NCBI GenBank assembly: GCA_035542155.1
Contig: DATKLX010000111.1
Coordinates: 1-53,002, forward strand
DNA length: 53,002 nt
Direction: 5' to 3'
From: DATKLX01 sp035542155
GTDB lineage: Bacteria; Chloroflexota; Anaerolineae; Anaerolineales; Anaerolineaceae
Every line of letters starts with the position of its first letter. The stretch's first letter is position 1. Below are positions 31,535-41,400 of the stretch, in pieces. The notes below the pieces were generated by a model. That model ran no database searches and was not told the DNA's origin. It saw only the letters and a program-made list of their open reading frames with translations. A program made the position numbers and the translations under genes.

Positions 31535-32761
31535 TTAGTCAGCCTTTCTCACACGGATCGAAAATAGATACAGCCCCAGCAGACCCAGCAAAGCCACCGT
31601 TAGCATCACCGGGATGGCTTCCAGCGAGATGCGCTGGGCCAGGAAACCGGCCAGGGAGGGCAGGAAAGCGCCGCCAACCGCGCCCGCGCTGATCTGAATG
31701 CCGATCGTATTGGCGGCATGGCGCGGGCTGACCCGCTGGCTGGTGCTCGAAACCAGCCCCGGGAAAATCGGCGCCATGGCAAACCCTACCAGGAATACGC
31801 CGGCCACGCCGGCCCATGGGACCGGGTTCCACCACAACAGCCCCGCGCCCAGCAGGGCCAGGGCGATCTCGCCGATCATCAGGGTGTTGAGACGGATGCG
31901 CCGGGCGTAGATGCCGGCCAGGATCCGCCCGATGGTGAACGTTGCCCAGAACCCCCCGGCCCACAGCCCGGCGAGCTGCGGGCTGACTCCCCGACCTTCG
32001 GTAAACAGGGTATAGGTCCAGTTGCCCAGGGTGAGCTCCGCGCCGGTATACAGCAAGAACATCAGGATGCTGACCCAGGTTACCCAGCGGAACAGGGTCT
32101 CCCACAGCGGGGTGCGGTAGTCCATCAGGCCGCGAGCGAGGTCACCGCTTTCTATCTCCGCGGCCGGGATCTCCATCATCTCCTTTGGCCGTTTCCACGC
32201 GGAAACGGTCGGCCAGAAGCAGGCCGTCAGTAAGACCGTCACCAGGCCGGCGAAGATGTAGGCGGGCCGCCAGTCGGCAAACAGGGCCAGGCTGGCGGAC
32301 ATGAGCAGCGGGCTCAGTGTGGCGCCGAGGCCAAAACTGGCGTGCAGCCACTGCATCTGGCCCTCGTTGTATTCGGCCGCCAGGTAGGTGTTGAGCCCCG
32401 CGTCGATCACCCCCGAGCCAAACCCGCCCACCGCGCCCATCCCGACGATGAAGCCCCACGAGGGGGCAATGGTGTAGCTGAGCAGCGACGCGGCGGAAAG
32501 CAGGCTGGAGACCACCAGCAGCGGGCCGATTCCAAAGCGGTTGATCAGCCGGGCGATCAGGAAGCTGGAGACCAGATAGCCGGCGGTGGACGTGATGAGC
32601 AGGAGGCCCAGGGCATCCAGCGGCAGAGCGAAACCGGCGCGCAGGGTGGGCCAGGCCACCCCCATCAGGCTGATCGGCAGTCCCAGGACGACGAAGGCGA
32701 CGTAGGCCAGCGCCAGCAGGCTGGTTCGCGGCAGAGGCAACGGGTCGGCCTGGGTGGTCAT
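31535..32761 (-). CDS. Major facilitator superfamily transporter
   Basis: 408 residues and about 12 hydrophobic segments. It resembles sugar/fucose-permease-like members (FNP in the family is not visible here; GGFGSGVIDAGLNTYLAAEYNEGQMQWLHASFGLG is split over helices 4-5). The downstream beta-glucosidase suggests it imports a gluco-oligosaccharide or aryl-glucoside, which is inference. ATG 32761 overlaps the regulator stop by one base (TGATG), so a longer start further upstream inside the regulator gene is unlikely. Confidence 0.88.
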   Translation of the reverse strand: MTTQADPLPLPRTSLLALAYVAFVVLGLPISLMGVAWPTLRAGFALPLDALGLLLITSTAGYLVSSFLIARLINRFGIGPLLVVSSLLSAASLLSYTIAPSWGFIVGMGAVGGFGSGVIDAGLNTYLAAEYNEGQMQWLHASFGLGATLSPLLMSASLALFADWRPAYIFAGLVTVLLTACFWPTVSAWKRPKEMMEIPAAEIESGDLARGLMDYRTPLWETLFRWVTWVSILMFLLYTGAELTLGNWTYTLFTEGRGVSPQLAGLWAGGFWATFTIGRILAGIYARRIRLNTLMIGEIALALLGAGLLWWNPVPWAGVAGVFLVGFAMAPIFPGLVSSTSQRVSPRHAANTIGIQISAGAVGGAFLPSLAGFLAQRISLEAIPVMLTVALLGLLGLYLFSIRVRKAD

Positions 32762-33411
32762 CACGGGGTGTTCCCCGATTCTTCGCTTTGCTTCGGGAAT
32801 TCCGCCCCGGCGCATTTCAGCAGGCGGTGAAGTTGTCCAAAAACGCGGGCCATATCGATCTGTTCCGGCTCGAACAGCCACTGGATCTGCAGCCCATCCA
32901 TCATGGCGAACACCATCACGGACAGGTCCTCAGCGGAGATATCCGCGCGAATTTCGCCGCGCGCCTGCGCCTGGCGTAGAATCTCTGTGGTCTGGGCGCG
33001 CAGGTCAGCGTAGCGGCGCATAAAAAACTCGTGGCCGGGATGTTGCTCGTCGATGCTCTCGGCCACCAGAACCGTGAACAGCTGCACCAGGCCGGGAACG
33101 GTCTGGTTGTACTCCACCAGCTCCTGGAGGGCGTCGAGCGGATCCCGCGCCGCTCCTTGCACGGCCGGGTCGAACCGTTCCTGATCGATGCGGTCCCGCT
33201 CGGCCAGCACTTCCATCAACAGGTGCTCTTTGCTGGGAAAATGGTGCAGCAGCCCCGGCTCGGTGACGCCCGCGGCTCTGGCGATCTCCGCCAGCCTGGC
33301 GCCGTGGAATCCGTGCTGTCCAAAAAAGCGGATCGCCTCGCGGATCAGTTGTTTTTTGCGCTGCTGAGTCCGCTCGGCCTGGGTGCGCCTGGGTGGGGTG
33401 GTCTCGCTCAC
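32761..33411 (-). CDS. TetR-family transcriptional regulator
   Basis: 216 residues. The N-terminal helix-turn-helix (about 10-60: AIRFFGQHGFHGARLAEIAR, then AAGVTEPGLLHHFPSKEHLL) is followed by an all-helical ligand-binding domain. GTG 33411 is preferred: the only longer in-frame start, TTG 33429, overlaps the promoter's -10 box. Transcription should begin at or next to this GTG, so the message is probably leaderless. It is the first gene of the MFS-GH3 operon and probably represses itself through the palindrome in its promoter. It may also control the divergent oxidoreductase gene. Confidence 0.9.
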   Translation of the reverse strand: MSETTPPRRTQAERTQQRKKQLIREAIRFFGQHGFHGARLAEIARAAGVTEPGLLHHFPSKEHLLMEVLAERDRIDQERFDPAVQGAARDPLDALQELVEYNQTVPGLVQLFTVLVAESIDEQHPGHEFFMRRYADLRAQTTEILRQAQARGEIRADISAEDLSVMVFAMMDGLQIQWLFEPEQIDMARVFGQLHRLLKCAGAEFPKQSEESGNTP

Positions 33412-33417
33412 AGGAGC

Positions 33418-33457
33418 ATTATACGGCAAAACTTACTTACTTACAATAAGGTAAGTA
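33418..33457 (-). promoter_or_regulatory. TetR promoter with overlapping palindromic operator
   Basis: Minus-strand TATAAT (plus 33418-33423), 17-nt spacer and TTGTAA (plus 33441-33446). The -35 is inside a 20-bp palindrome (TACTTAC 33438-33444, 6-nt centre, GTAAGTA 33451-33457), a typical TetR-type operator. An extra TACTTAC copy at 33434-33440 partly overlaps it. Confidence 0.6.
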
Positions 33458-33535
33458 CCTGAACCAGGAAATAAAGGTTATTCTCTCAGAACGTTCCACT
33501 CCTCTTGGTGTTCTTGCTTGAGGGAATCCTCTCGC

Positions 33536-35158
33536 ATGACCGCTGATCTCTTCGACTACGTCATCATCGGCTCCGGCTTTGGCGGCTCGGTCTCGGCTCT
33601 GCGCCTGGCCGAAAAGGGCTACTCGGTGCTCGTCCTCGAAAAAGGCCGGCGCTTCCGCGACCAGGATTTTGCGCGCACCAACTGGCAGTTCTGGAAGTAT
33701 CTCTGGCTGCCCGCGCTGCGCGCCTACGGCATCCTTCAGATCAGCATTCTGAAAGGGGTGATGGTGCTGCACGGGGCGGGCGTTGGCGGCGGCAGCCTGG
33801 GCTACGCCAACGTGCTGGAGGTCCCCGGCGACGAGACCTTCGCCACCCCGGCCTGGAACGAGCCCTTCGGCTGGGGCGAGCGCCTGAAGCCGCACTACGC
33901 CACGGCCCGGAAGATGCTGGGCGTGGCGCGCAACCCGCGCCTGTGGCGCGCTGACCAGGTACTGCAGGGGATCGCCCGGGCCGGCGGGCAGGCTCACACC
34001 TTCCGGCCGACTGACGTGGGCGTCTACTTCGGCCAGGAAGGCCAGACGGCCGCAGACCCCTTCTTCGGCGGGCTGGGACCGGAGCGGACCGGTTGCAGGC
34101 AATGCGGCGCCTGCATGGTCGGCTGCCGCTACAACGCCAAAAACACCCTGCCCAAGAATTATCTCTACCTGGCCGAACAGAAAGGCGCGCAGATTCGCGC
34201 CGAGTCTGAAGTGGTCGACGTGCGGCCCCTGGCGATCAGCGCCGGCGAAGGCAGGTACGAGGTGGTTTACCGCTCCTCGACCCGCCTGTTCGGGCGGAGG
34301 AAAAAGACCGTGCGCGCCCGCAACGTGATCTTCTCCGCGGGCGTGATGGGCAGCCTGCGCCTGCTGCTCGAGCTGCGGGACGTCCGCCGCTCCCTGCCGG
34401 AGATCTCGCCCTGCCTCGGCGAGCGGGTGCGTACCAACAGCGAGGCGCTGCTCGGCTCGGTCGCCAGAAACCGCGCCGTCGACTATTCTCAGGGCATCGC
34501 GATCACCTCGATTTTCAACACCGACGCAGTAACGCGGATCGAGCCGGTGCGCTACCCGGACGGATCCTCGCTGCTGCGCCTGCTCTCCGCCCCGCTGGTG
34601 GACCTGCAGAGAGGTGTGCCGCGCCGCGTTCGCGACAGCCTGGTCTGGATCGCCCGCCACCCCCTCGATTTCGCGCGGGCCATGTTCCTCCCCGGCTGGG
34701 CGCACAACGCCACCATCCTGCTGGTGATGCAAAACGTCAACAACCGCCTGCGGTTCCGCATCGGGCGCAGCCTGTTCACCATGGGCCGGCGCGGCCTGGT
34801 GGCGCTGCCCGAGCCCGGCTACGAGATACAGGCCCAGATCCGCGGCTCGCACGAGCTGGTGAGCGCCTTTGCCCGCCAGACGGACGGTGTGGCGATGGGC
34901 AACGTGGGGGAAAACCTGCTCAACCTGCCCACCACGGCCCACATCCTCGGCGGCGCCCCGGTGGGCCAGGACGCCAGCCAGGGGGTGGTGGACGAGAAGT
35001 TCGAGATTCACAACTACCCCGGCCTGTTCATTATCGACGGCTCAATCGTCCCCGCCAACCCGGGGGTCAACCCGGCGCTGACGATCACCGCCCTGGCGGA
35101 ATACGCCATGAGCCAGGTCCCGGCCAGGGCGCCGGTAAGCACGCTTACGCCAAATTAA
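33536..35158 (+). CDS. GMC-family FAD oxidoreductase (cholesterol-oxidase-like)
   Basis: 540 residues. The N-terminal FAD site is DYVIIGSGFGGSVSALRLAEK. GAGVGGGSLGYANV continues the cofactor region. A cysteine cluster, CRQCGACMVGCRYNAKNT (about 189-206), is typical of the ChoD-like branch of GMC oxidoreductases, and the C-terminal GMC signature is GSIVPANPGVNPALTITALAE. Likely oxidises a hydroxyl of a sterol-like or other lipophilic alcohol; the substrate is unknown. ATG 33536 has a GAGGGA about 12 nt upstream. The gene is divergent from tetR across 124 nt and may share its operator. I found no clear promoter of its own. Confidence 0.88.
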   Translation: MTADLFDYVIIGSGFGGSVSALRLAEKGYSVLVLEKGRRFRDQDFARTNWQFWKYLWLPALRAYGILQISILKGVMVLHGAGVGGGSLGYANVLEVPGDETFATPAWNEPFGWGERLKPHYATARKMLGVARNPRLWRADQVLQGIARAGGQAHTFRPTDVGVYFGQEGQTAADPFFGGLGPERTGCRQCGACMVGCRYNAKNTLPKNYLYLAEQKGAQIRAESEVVDVRPLAISAGEGRYEVVYRSSTRLFGRRKKTVRARNVIFSAGVMGSLRLLLELRDVRRSLPEISPCLGERVRTNSEALLGSVARNRAVDYSQGIAITSIFNTDAVTRIEPVRYPDGSSLLRLLSAPLVDLQRGVPRRVRDSLVWIARHPLDFARAMFLPGWAHNATILLVMQNVNNRLRFRIGRSLFTMGRRGLVALPEPGYEIQAQIRGSHELVSAFARQTDGVAMGNVGENLLNLPTTAHILGGAPVGQDASQGVVDEKFEIHNYPGLFIIDGSIVPANPGVNPALTITALAEYAMSQVPARAPVSTLTPN

Positions 35159-35203
35159 TCAGGCCCTAACGGCAACTTTACGGATTAATTACGCCCTCAT
35201 CCC

Positions 35204-35209
35204 TATAAT
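35204..35209 (+). promoter_or_regulatory. -10 element upstream of the giant gene
   Basis: Consensus TATAAT with no good -35 at the right distance (TTTACG is 21 nt away). If used, it predicts a leader of about 220 nt. This is the only strong -10 in the 279-nt gap 35159-35437. Confidence 0.4.
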
Positions 35210-35333
35210 CAAAAAATAGACAGGTGTCAAAGAAGTCTTCTCTTTTTGTGACAGCCAGTCGAAACGTCCCCGTTGCCTCAAACCCACGTCGAGAGGTGTT
35301 GTATTGCCTTGCCAGTTGGCCACAAACGCGATG

Positions 35334-35358
35334 ACAAGCGCTTCTTTCCGGCGCTTGT
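35334..35358 (+). promoter_or_regulatory. Terminator-like hairpin in the leader of the giant gene
   Basis: ACAAGCGC (35334-35341) pairs perfectly with GCGCTTGT (35351-35358), followed by a T-rich stretch (TTCCTGTTTTTAA). Located 80 nt before the start codon and downstream of the predicted promoter, it could act as an attenuator. It could equally be a terminator for the oxidoreductase gene upstream. Confidence 0.45.
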
Positions 35359-35437
35359 TTCCTGTTTTTAATGATCTGACGTCAACCATTCAAAACCGTA
35401 CTTTTTTCTACTCAACCCCGTTGGAGAAACCCATTCT

Positions 35438-38400
35438 ATGAACCGCAACCACCATCGTTCCCACACCTGGATTTCCTTAATGTGCACCGTCATCGTCATT
35501 GCCAGCATCCTGCTGGCCGTTTCGCCGGCCAACCCCGTGGCGGCCGCCACCCAGTACATGGGGGGGTACGCCCGCACCGGCGACCTGCGCATCTTGCTCT
35601 ATGACGATGGAAGTATGGGAGTCGACCGGTACACGACCACCGGTTATTGGGAAGGCCAGATCTATGGAGGCCACAGCAAAGGCTCTCGCCTGCAGTATTC
35701 CGGCGGAAGCCTGGCTCTGGGTTATTACACCGGGTCGGCCGTGACGAGCAACTACAACAATCTCTCCTCCACCGGGACGGCCGGCTCGCGGACGTGGACC
35801 GGCGACGCCAAGTGGACCGGCAGCGGCTTCGAGGTCTACCGCACCGTGATTTACCGGGAAGGCGACCCGTATTTCAAGCTACAATGGCAAATCGTCAACG
35901 TATCGGGAAGCACGAAAAGCGACATCCGCTTCTTCCACGGCGAGGACACCTACCTGCGCGGCGGCGATAACGGCGCCGGCTGGGTGGATTGGGGCAACTA
36001 TACGATTGGCGTTAAGAAAAACGTGGGGAGCGAAGGCGAGCAGCGCCTTTCTCTGCAGGGCATTACGCCCCCTACATATTATCAAAGCAACAACTGGTCC
36101 ACCGTGCGATCGGCGGTAAACGGCGGTTCGTTAAGTAACACCATCGACCCCAACGAATCCACCGATAATGGGTACGCCCTGGAATGGACCAAATCGTCGA
36201 TGGCCAATGGAGAAAGCTGGGCGATCACCGCGTACGAGAAATTCAACAACGCCGCGGTCGGCGGAAACGTAGAAGTGATCGCCCCGGTGGCGGTGGACTG
36301 CTTGAAAGGCAATACCTGCAACCTGAACTATACCGTGAAAAACTCCGGCGGCGCGACGATCACCGTGGCGCTGACCGGTTCGGTGGTCACCCCGGTATGG
36401 GGTTACGCGTCCTCCTGGCCCGGGGATCTCGGTTCGCGGACCCTATCCGCGGGCCAATCGACCACGGTGACCATTGCCGTGGCCGTGCCAGCTAACGCGG
36501 CCAACGGCTCCGCGATCAACGTGAAGCTGACCGCCACCAGCGGCAGCCAGTCCTCCAGCGATACCGGGTCGGTCAATGCGGTTACCCCGCCGAACTCGGC
36601 CCCCACCGCGATCAATTTCAGTGGGACGGGTTCCTATCCCGAAAATAACGGCGCGAATCAGGTCCTGGGAAGCTTCAGCGGATCCGACCCGGACGGCGAC
36701 GCGCTGTCCTATAGCCTGTTGGGCGGGGACACGGGCAGCTTCAACCTGAGCGGGAATTCCCTGCGCAATAACGCATCGTTCAATTACGAAGCGAAGAATT
36801 CCTATTCAATCACCGTGCGCGCCAGCGACGGCAAAGGCGGCACCCTGGACCGGACTTTTGCCATCAGCGTGACCAACCTGAACGAAGCACCTGCTCTGGC
36901 GGCGCCCGGCGCGCAGTCCACCAATGAAGATACCCCCCTGACGGTCAACATGGCCGCCACGGACCCGGATGGGAACACCGGCCGCCTGAGCTGGAGCCTG
37001 CTCAGTGCGCCGTCCCACGGCGTGGTCAGCGGGGCGACCGGCACGGGCGGGAGCAAATCGCTCACCTACACGCCTGGCCTGAATTATCCCGACCTGGCTG
37101 CCAGCGGCCCGGACAGCTTCACGATCCGTGTGACTGGCGAAGGCGGCACGACCTCTGACCAGACCGTCGCCGTGACGGTCAACGCGGTCAACGACCCGCC
37201 GGCCAACGCCTGGAATGGTTCCGGTACCTTTGGCGGGCCGCTCAAGGTGCGCGTCGGTCAGACGATCACCTTCGACGACGGCGGCGCGGCGCACGTCCCT
37301 GACCGGATCCAGGTCGCGGACGTGGACGCGGCCAATCTACAGGTCACCCTGACGGTCTCGAACGGCGTCCTGGCCCTCAGCGGCCGCACCGGCCTGTCCG
37401 GGGATACCAACGCTGGCGGGCCGGATTCTTCCCTCTCGTTCCAGGGAACAATAACCGCTGTCAACGCCGCCCTGAAGGGCCTGCAGTACACGCCTACCGC
37501 GGGCTACAGCGGCAGCGACACGCTGACTCTCCTCACCAGCGACCAGGGCAGCACCGGCTCCGGAGGTACGAAGACCGACCAGGATACGGTCTCGCTGCAA
37601 ATCTCCAACCCGGCCACGCTGACCGTCGACGATGATTTCAGCGGCGCCACGGCCGATTGGGGCTACGATCACTTTTCGCGTATCGAAGATGCGGTCGCGG
37701 CCGCCCAGTCCATCTCCGCCCCGCTGTCCCTGGAGGTCAACGCCGGCGCTTACCCCAACGATTCGATCCTCCTCAACCAACCCAACCTGACTCTGAAGCT
37801 GATGGGCCCTGTTTCGCTGGGGAAAGACTTCACCCTCCAGCAGGGAGCCTTCAATCCCAACGGGCAAACGCTCACTTTCGTAACCGGGGCCGGAAACCAG
37901 ACCAGCCACACCCTGGCCGGCGCGCCCACCTTTGCCAACCTGGTTGTCGACGACGGCAACACCCTGGTCCTGGCCAACAACGCCGACCTGGGCCTGACCG
38001 GCAGCCTGGCGCTGAACGGCAGCGGCGCGCTGAACGCCTCCGGCGGCGCGAACCGCACCACCGTTAGCCTGAAGGGCGCCGGCGCCCAATCGCTTCCTTC
38101 CGGGCTGACCCTGGATAACCTGTCTATCGCGAACGGCGTCACCTTCCATGCGCCGGCCGCGCTCACCCTGTCAGGCGACCTGAGCAACGGCGGCGTTTAT
38201 GACGGCGCGACCGGCACAGTCACCTTTGCGGGGCCGGCGGGCCGCACCCAGCAAATCAGCGGGAACGTCCCCCAGTTCCATAACCTCGTCCTCGCCGCCG
38301 GCGCGGCGCTGCAGCCCGCGACCGACCTTTCGCTCGACGGCGCCTGGACCGGCAGCGGCAGCTTCGATGGCAACGGGAAAACCGTCACCTTCAACGGCAG

Positions 38401-41400
38401 CCCATCCGCCTTCAGCGGGACGGCCATCTTCTCCAATGTGGCCATCCCCGCGGGCAAATCCCTCAACCTTGCCCCTGGAGCAGATCTCGGATATACCGGG
38501 GCATTCGATAACCAGGGCAGCTTCGACCCCACGGCCAGTGGAGCGACCGTTCGCCTGGCCGGCCTGGGCACCCAGACCCTGCCCGCCGGCGCCGAGCAGT
38601 ATCACCACCTGGTCATCGGCCCGGGCGCGACCTTGAACGCCGATGGCCGGAGCCTGGTGGTGAATGGGGACCTGACCGCCAACGGACCCTTCAACAACGC
38701 CGGCGGCTCGACTACCTTTGCCGGCGCGTCTCCCACCACCCACAACCTGACCGGCAGCGGCGCGGTCACCTTCGGCAGCCTGAACGTCGCCGCCGGCAAT
38801 ACCCTCGAGCCCGCCGCGGGCAAGCCGATTAACGTCCAGGGCGACTGGGCCAATGCCGGAACCTTTGACGCTAACGGCGGGACGGTGGTCTTCAACGGGA
38901 CCACGCAAACCTTCCACGGCACGACCTCCTTCAAGGACGTCCGGATCAGCAGCGCGAATCCGCTCGTCCTGGCTGGCGGCGCCGATTTCGGCTTCTCAGG
39001 AGCCCTGACCGGCAGCCAGACCCTCGACGCCCGGTCTAACCAGAACACGACCGTACACATCCAGGGCGCCGGGCCCCAGACCCTGCCGGCCAACCTGGAC
39101 AACCTGGACAACCTGGTGGTGGACGCTGGCGCGATCCTCAACCTCGCCAACCGGGACCTGTCCCTGCGCGGGAACCTGACCAACCTCGGCGCGTTGGACC
39201 AATCCGGCGGGCGGCTGAGCTTCGAGGCCGGGGCGAGCCATGCCTTGAGCAACGGCCCCTCCTCCACGACCCAGCTCGACGGCCTGGCAATCGCCGCCGG
39301 GAACAGCCTGGATTTTGCCTGCGACGCGGCCACACCCCTGCTGGTCCGCGGGGATTGGGCCCAGGCCGGCGCTTTCACGGCCCACCAGTGCTCGGTGGTC
39401 TTCAACGGCAGCGGCCGCCAGGACGTCACCGGCAGCGGGATCCGGTTCTACAACCTGACGGTCAATAACACCGCGAGCTACCCCAACGACGACACGGACG
39501 TCAACACCCTCAGCCCGGTCGAAGTGACCCACACTCTGCAGGTGCTCAAGGGCCAGTTCCAGCCCAAAGGCGGTTCCACGTTCAAAGACGTGGTCCTGGG
39601 CGGCGACGCCAGCTCCGAAGACGGTATCCTGCGCCCCAACACCACAGAAACGCTCTTCGTCAGCGGGAATTGGGAGCGCAAGGCCTACGGCTGGTTCGAC
39701 GCCAACTCGGGCACGGTCGAATTCAACGGGAGCCAGGACGCGACCATCCAGGGTGGAGCGACCTTCTACAACATGAAAGCGGATAAGGTAATCGGCCGTT
39801 CCCTCGATTCGACCGCCCCGGTCATCGTTGAAGGGACCCTGACCGCCTCATACGGCTCCTTCCAACCCTCGGCCAACTCGAAATTCAAGCACATCACCAT
39901 CCTGAACGGCGCCACGCTCAAGCCCAAGGGCAATATCAACATTAGCGGCGACCTGGACAATTCCCACGGCGGCGCGTACGTGGCCAATGGCCGTTCCGTC
40001 ACCTTCGACGGCGGCAGCATACCGCCGCAGAAGCTGTCCGGCCGGGTGAACTTCTACAACCTGACCGTCAACCAGGGCACCACCCTCGAAATGCAGCAGA
40101 ATGCGTTCCTGGGCTACCAGGGCGCGCTGGTCCTCAAAGGCATGCTCGACGCCACCACTCACCCACACAACACTGTCGAAGTGATGGGCGGGAACCTGCC
40201 GCAGCCCCAGGCCCTCTCCGGCCCGGGCGGCCTGACCGTCAACGACCTTGTTGTTGACCCCGGCTCCTCGCTCAAGCTGGCCGGTAACCTGACCGTGACC
40301 GGGAACATGGCCGTCGTAGGCGCCTTCGACGCCAACGGCAGCACCGTCACCTTTGCCAAAACCGGCGCCGACCAGCCGGCCTTTGCCGGCGCGGCGACCT
40401 TCGCATCCATCAATATCGCCGATAACACCACCTTTACGCTCCAGGATAACGCCAACCTCGCCTTTACCGGCAGCATTAGCCATGGCGACACGAACTCCAG
40501 CCTGGACGGCGCTTCCAAAGCCAACACCACTCTGACCGCCACCGGCGCCGGGGACCACGCTCTTCCGGACGGCGCGCGGATCGGCAACCTGGTCATCGCC
40601 GACGGCGCGACGCTGAAAGGCGGCAGCGCCAACCTGCACGTCGCGGGCAACTGGACGTACGCCAGCGGCGGTACTTTCGCCGCGGAAACCGGCACGGTGA
40701 CCTTCGAGGGCGGCGCGCAAACCATCAGCGGCGGCCCGCAGGCCTTCAACCGGATCGTAGTGGACCAGGCCGGCGTCGTCAACGCCGGGCAGGTGACCAC
40801 CACGGATGAGCTGAGCCTGGCGGCCGGCGCGTTCAAGCCGGCCTGCGGCTCGACCTTCGCCAGCGTCAATATCCACGGCGGCGTGCTCGAGCTGCCTTCC
40901 ACTGGCCCGTGCGCGATCGCCGTGCGCGGCGATTGGGCCCACACCGCGGGGACTTTCACGCCCCACGGCGGGACGGTCGCCTTCGACAACGGAAACGATA
41001 CCGGCGGCAACCACACCCTCTCGGGCGCGAGCGCCAGCCTGGCTGGCCTGGCCCTGGGCGTGGACGACTCGCTCACCCTGGCCAACGGCGCGAACCTCAG
41101 CCTGGCCGGGCCGGTAAACCTGGGCGACGGTTATTTAGACGGCGACCCCGCCAGCACCCTGACTGTCACCGGCAACATAAGCCTGCCAACCGGTACGACC
41201 CTCGGCAACCTGGCAATCGCCAGCGGCGCCAGCCTGTCCGCGAATGACCTCACCGTCGTTGGAGATTTGACGAACGACGGCGGGGCCCTGAACGCTTCCG
41301 GCGCGCTGGCCCTTGGCGGGGATCTCACCAACGACGGCGGGACGATTAACAACGCAGGTGGATCATTCACGTTCGGAGGCGGAACATCCCATGCGGTCAC

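Noticed and set aside
33437..35011. A 524-residue minus-strand frame opposite the GMC oxidoreductase
   Set aside because: The plus strand has clear FAD and GMC motifs; the minus frame is His/Gln/Gly-rich noise and runs through the tetR promoter.
35159..35437. Cyclic di-GMP-I riboswitch in the leader of the giant gene
   Set aside because: The expected conserved GCAAACC, tetraloop and GGGACGCAAAGCC blocks are not present in the right order.
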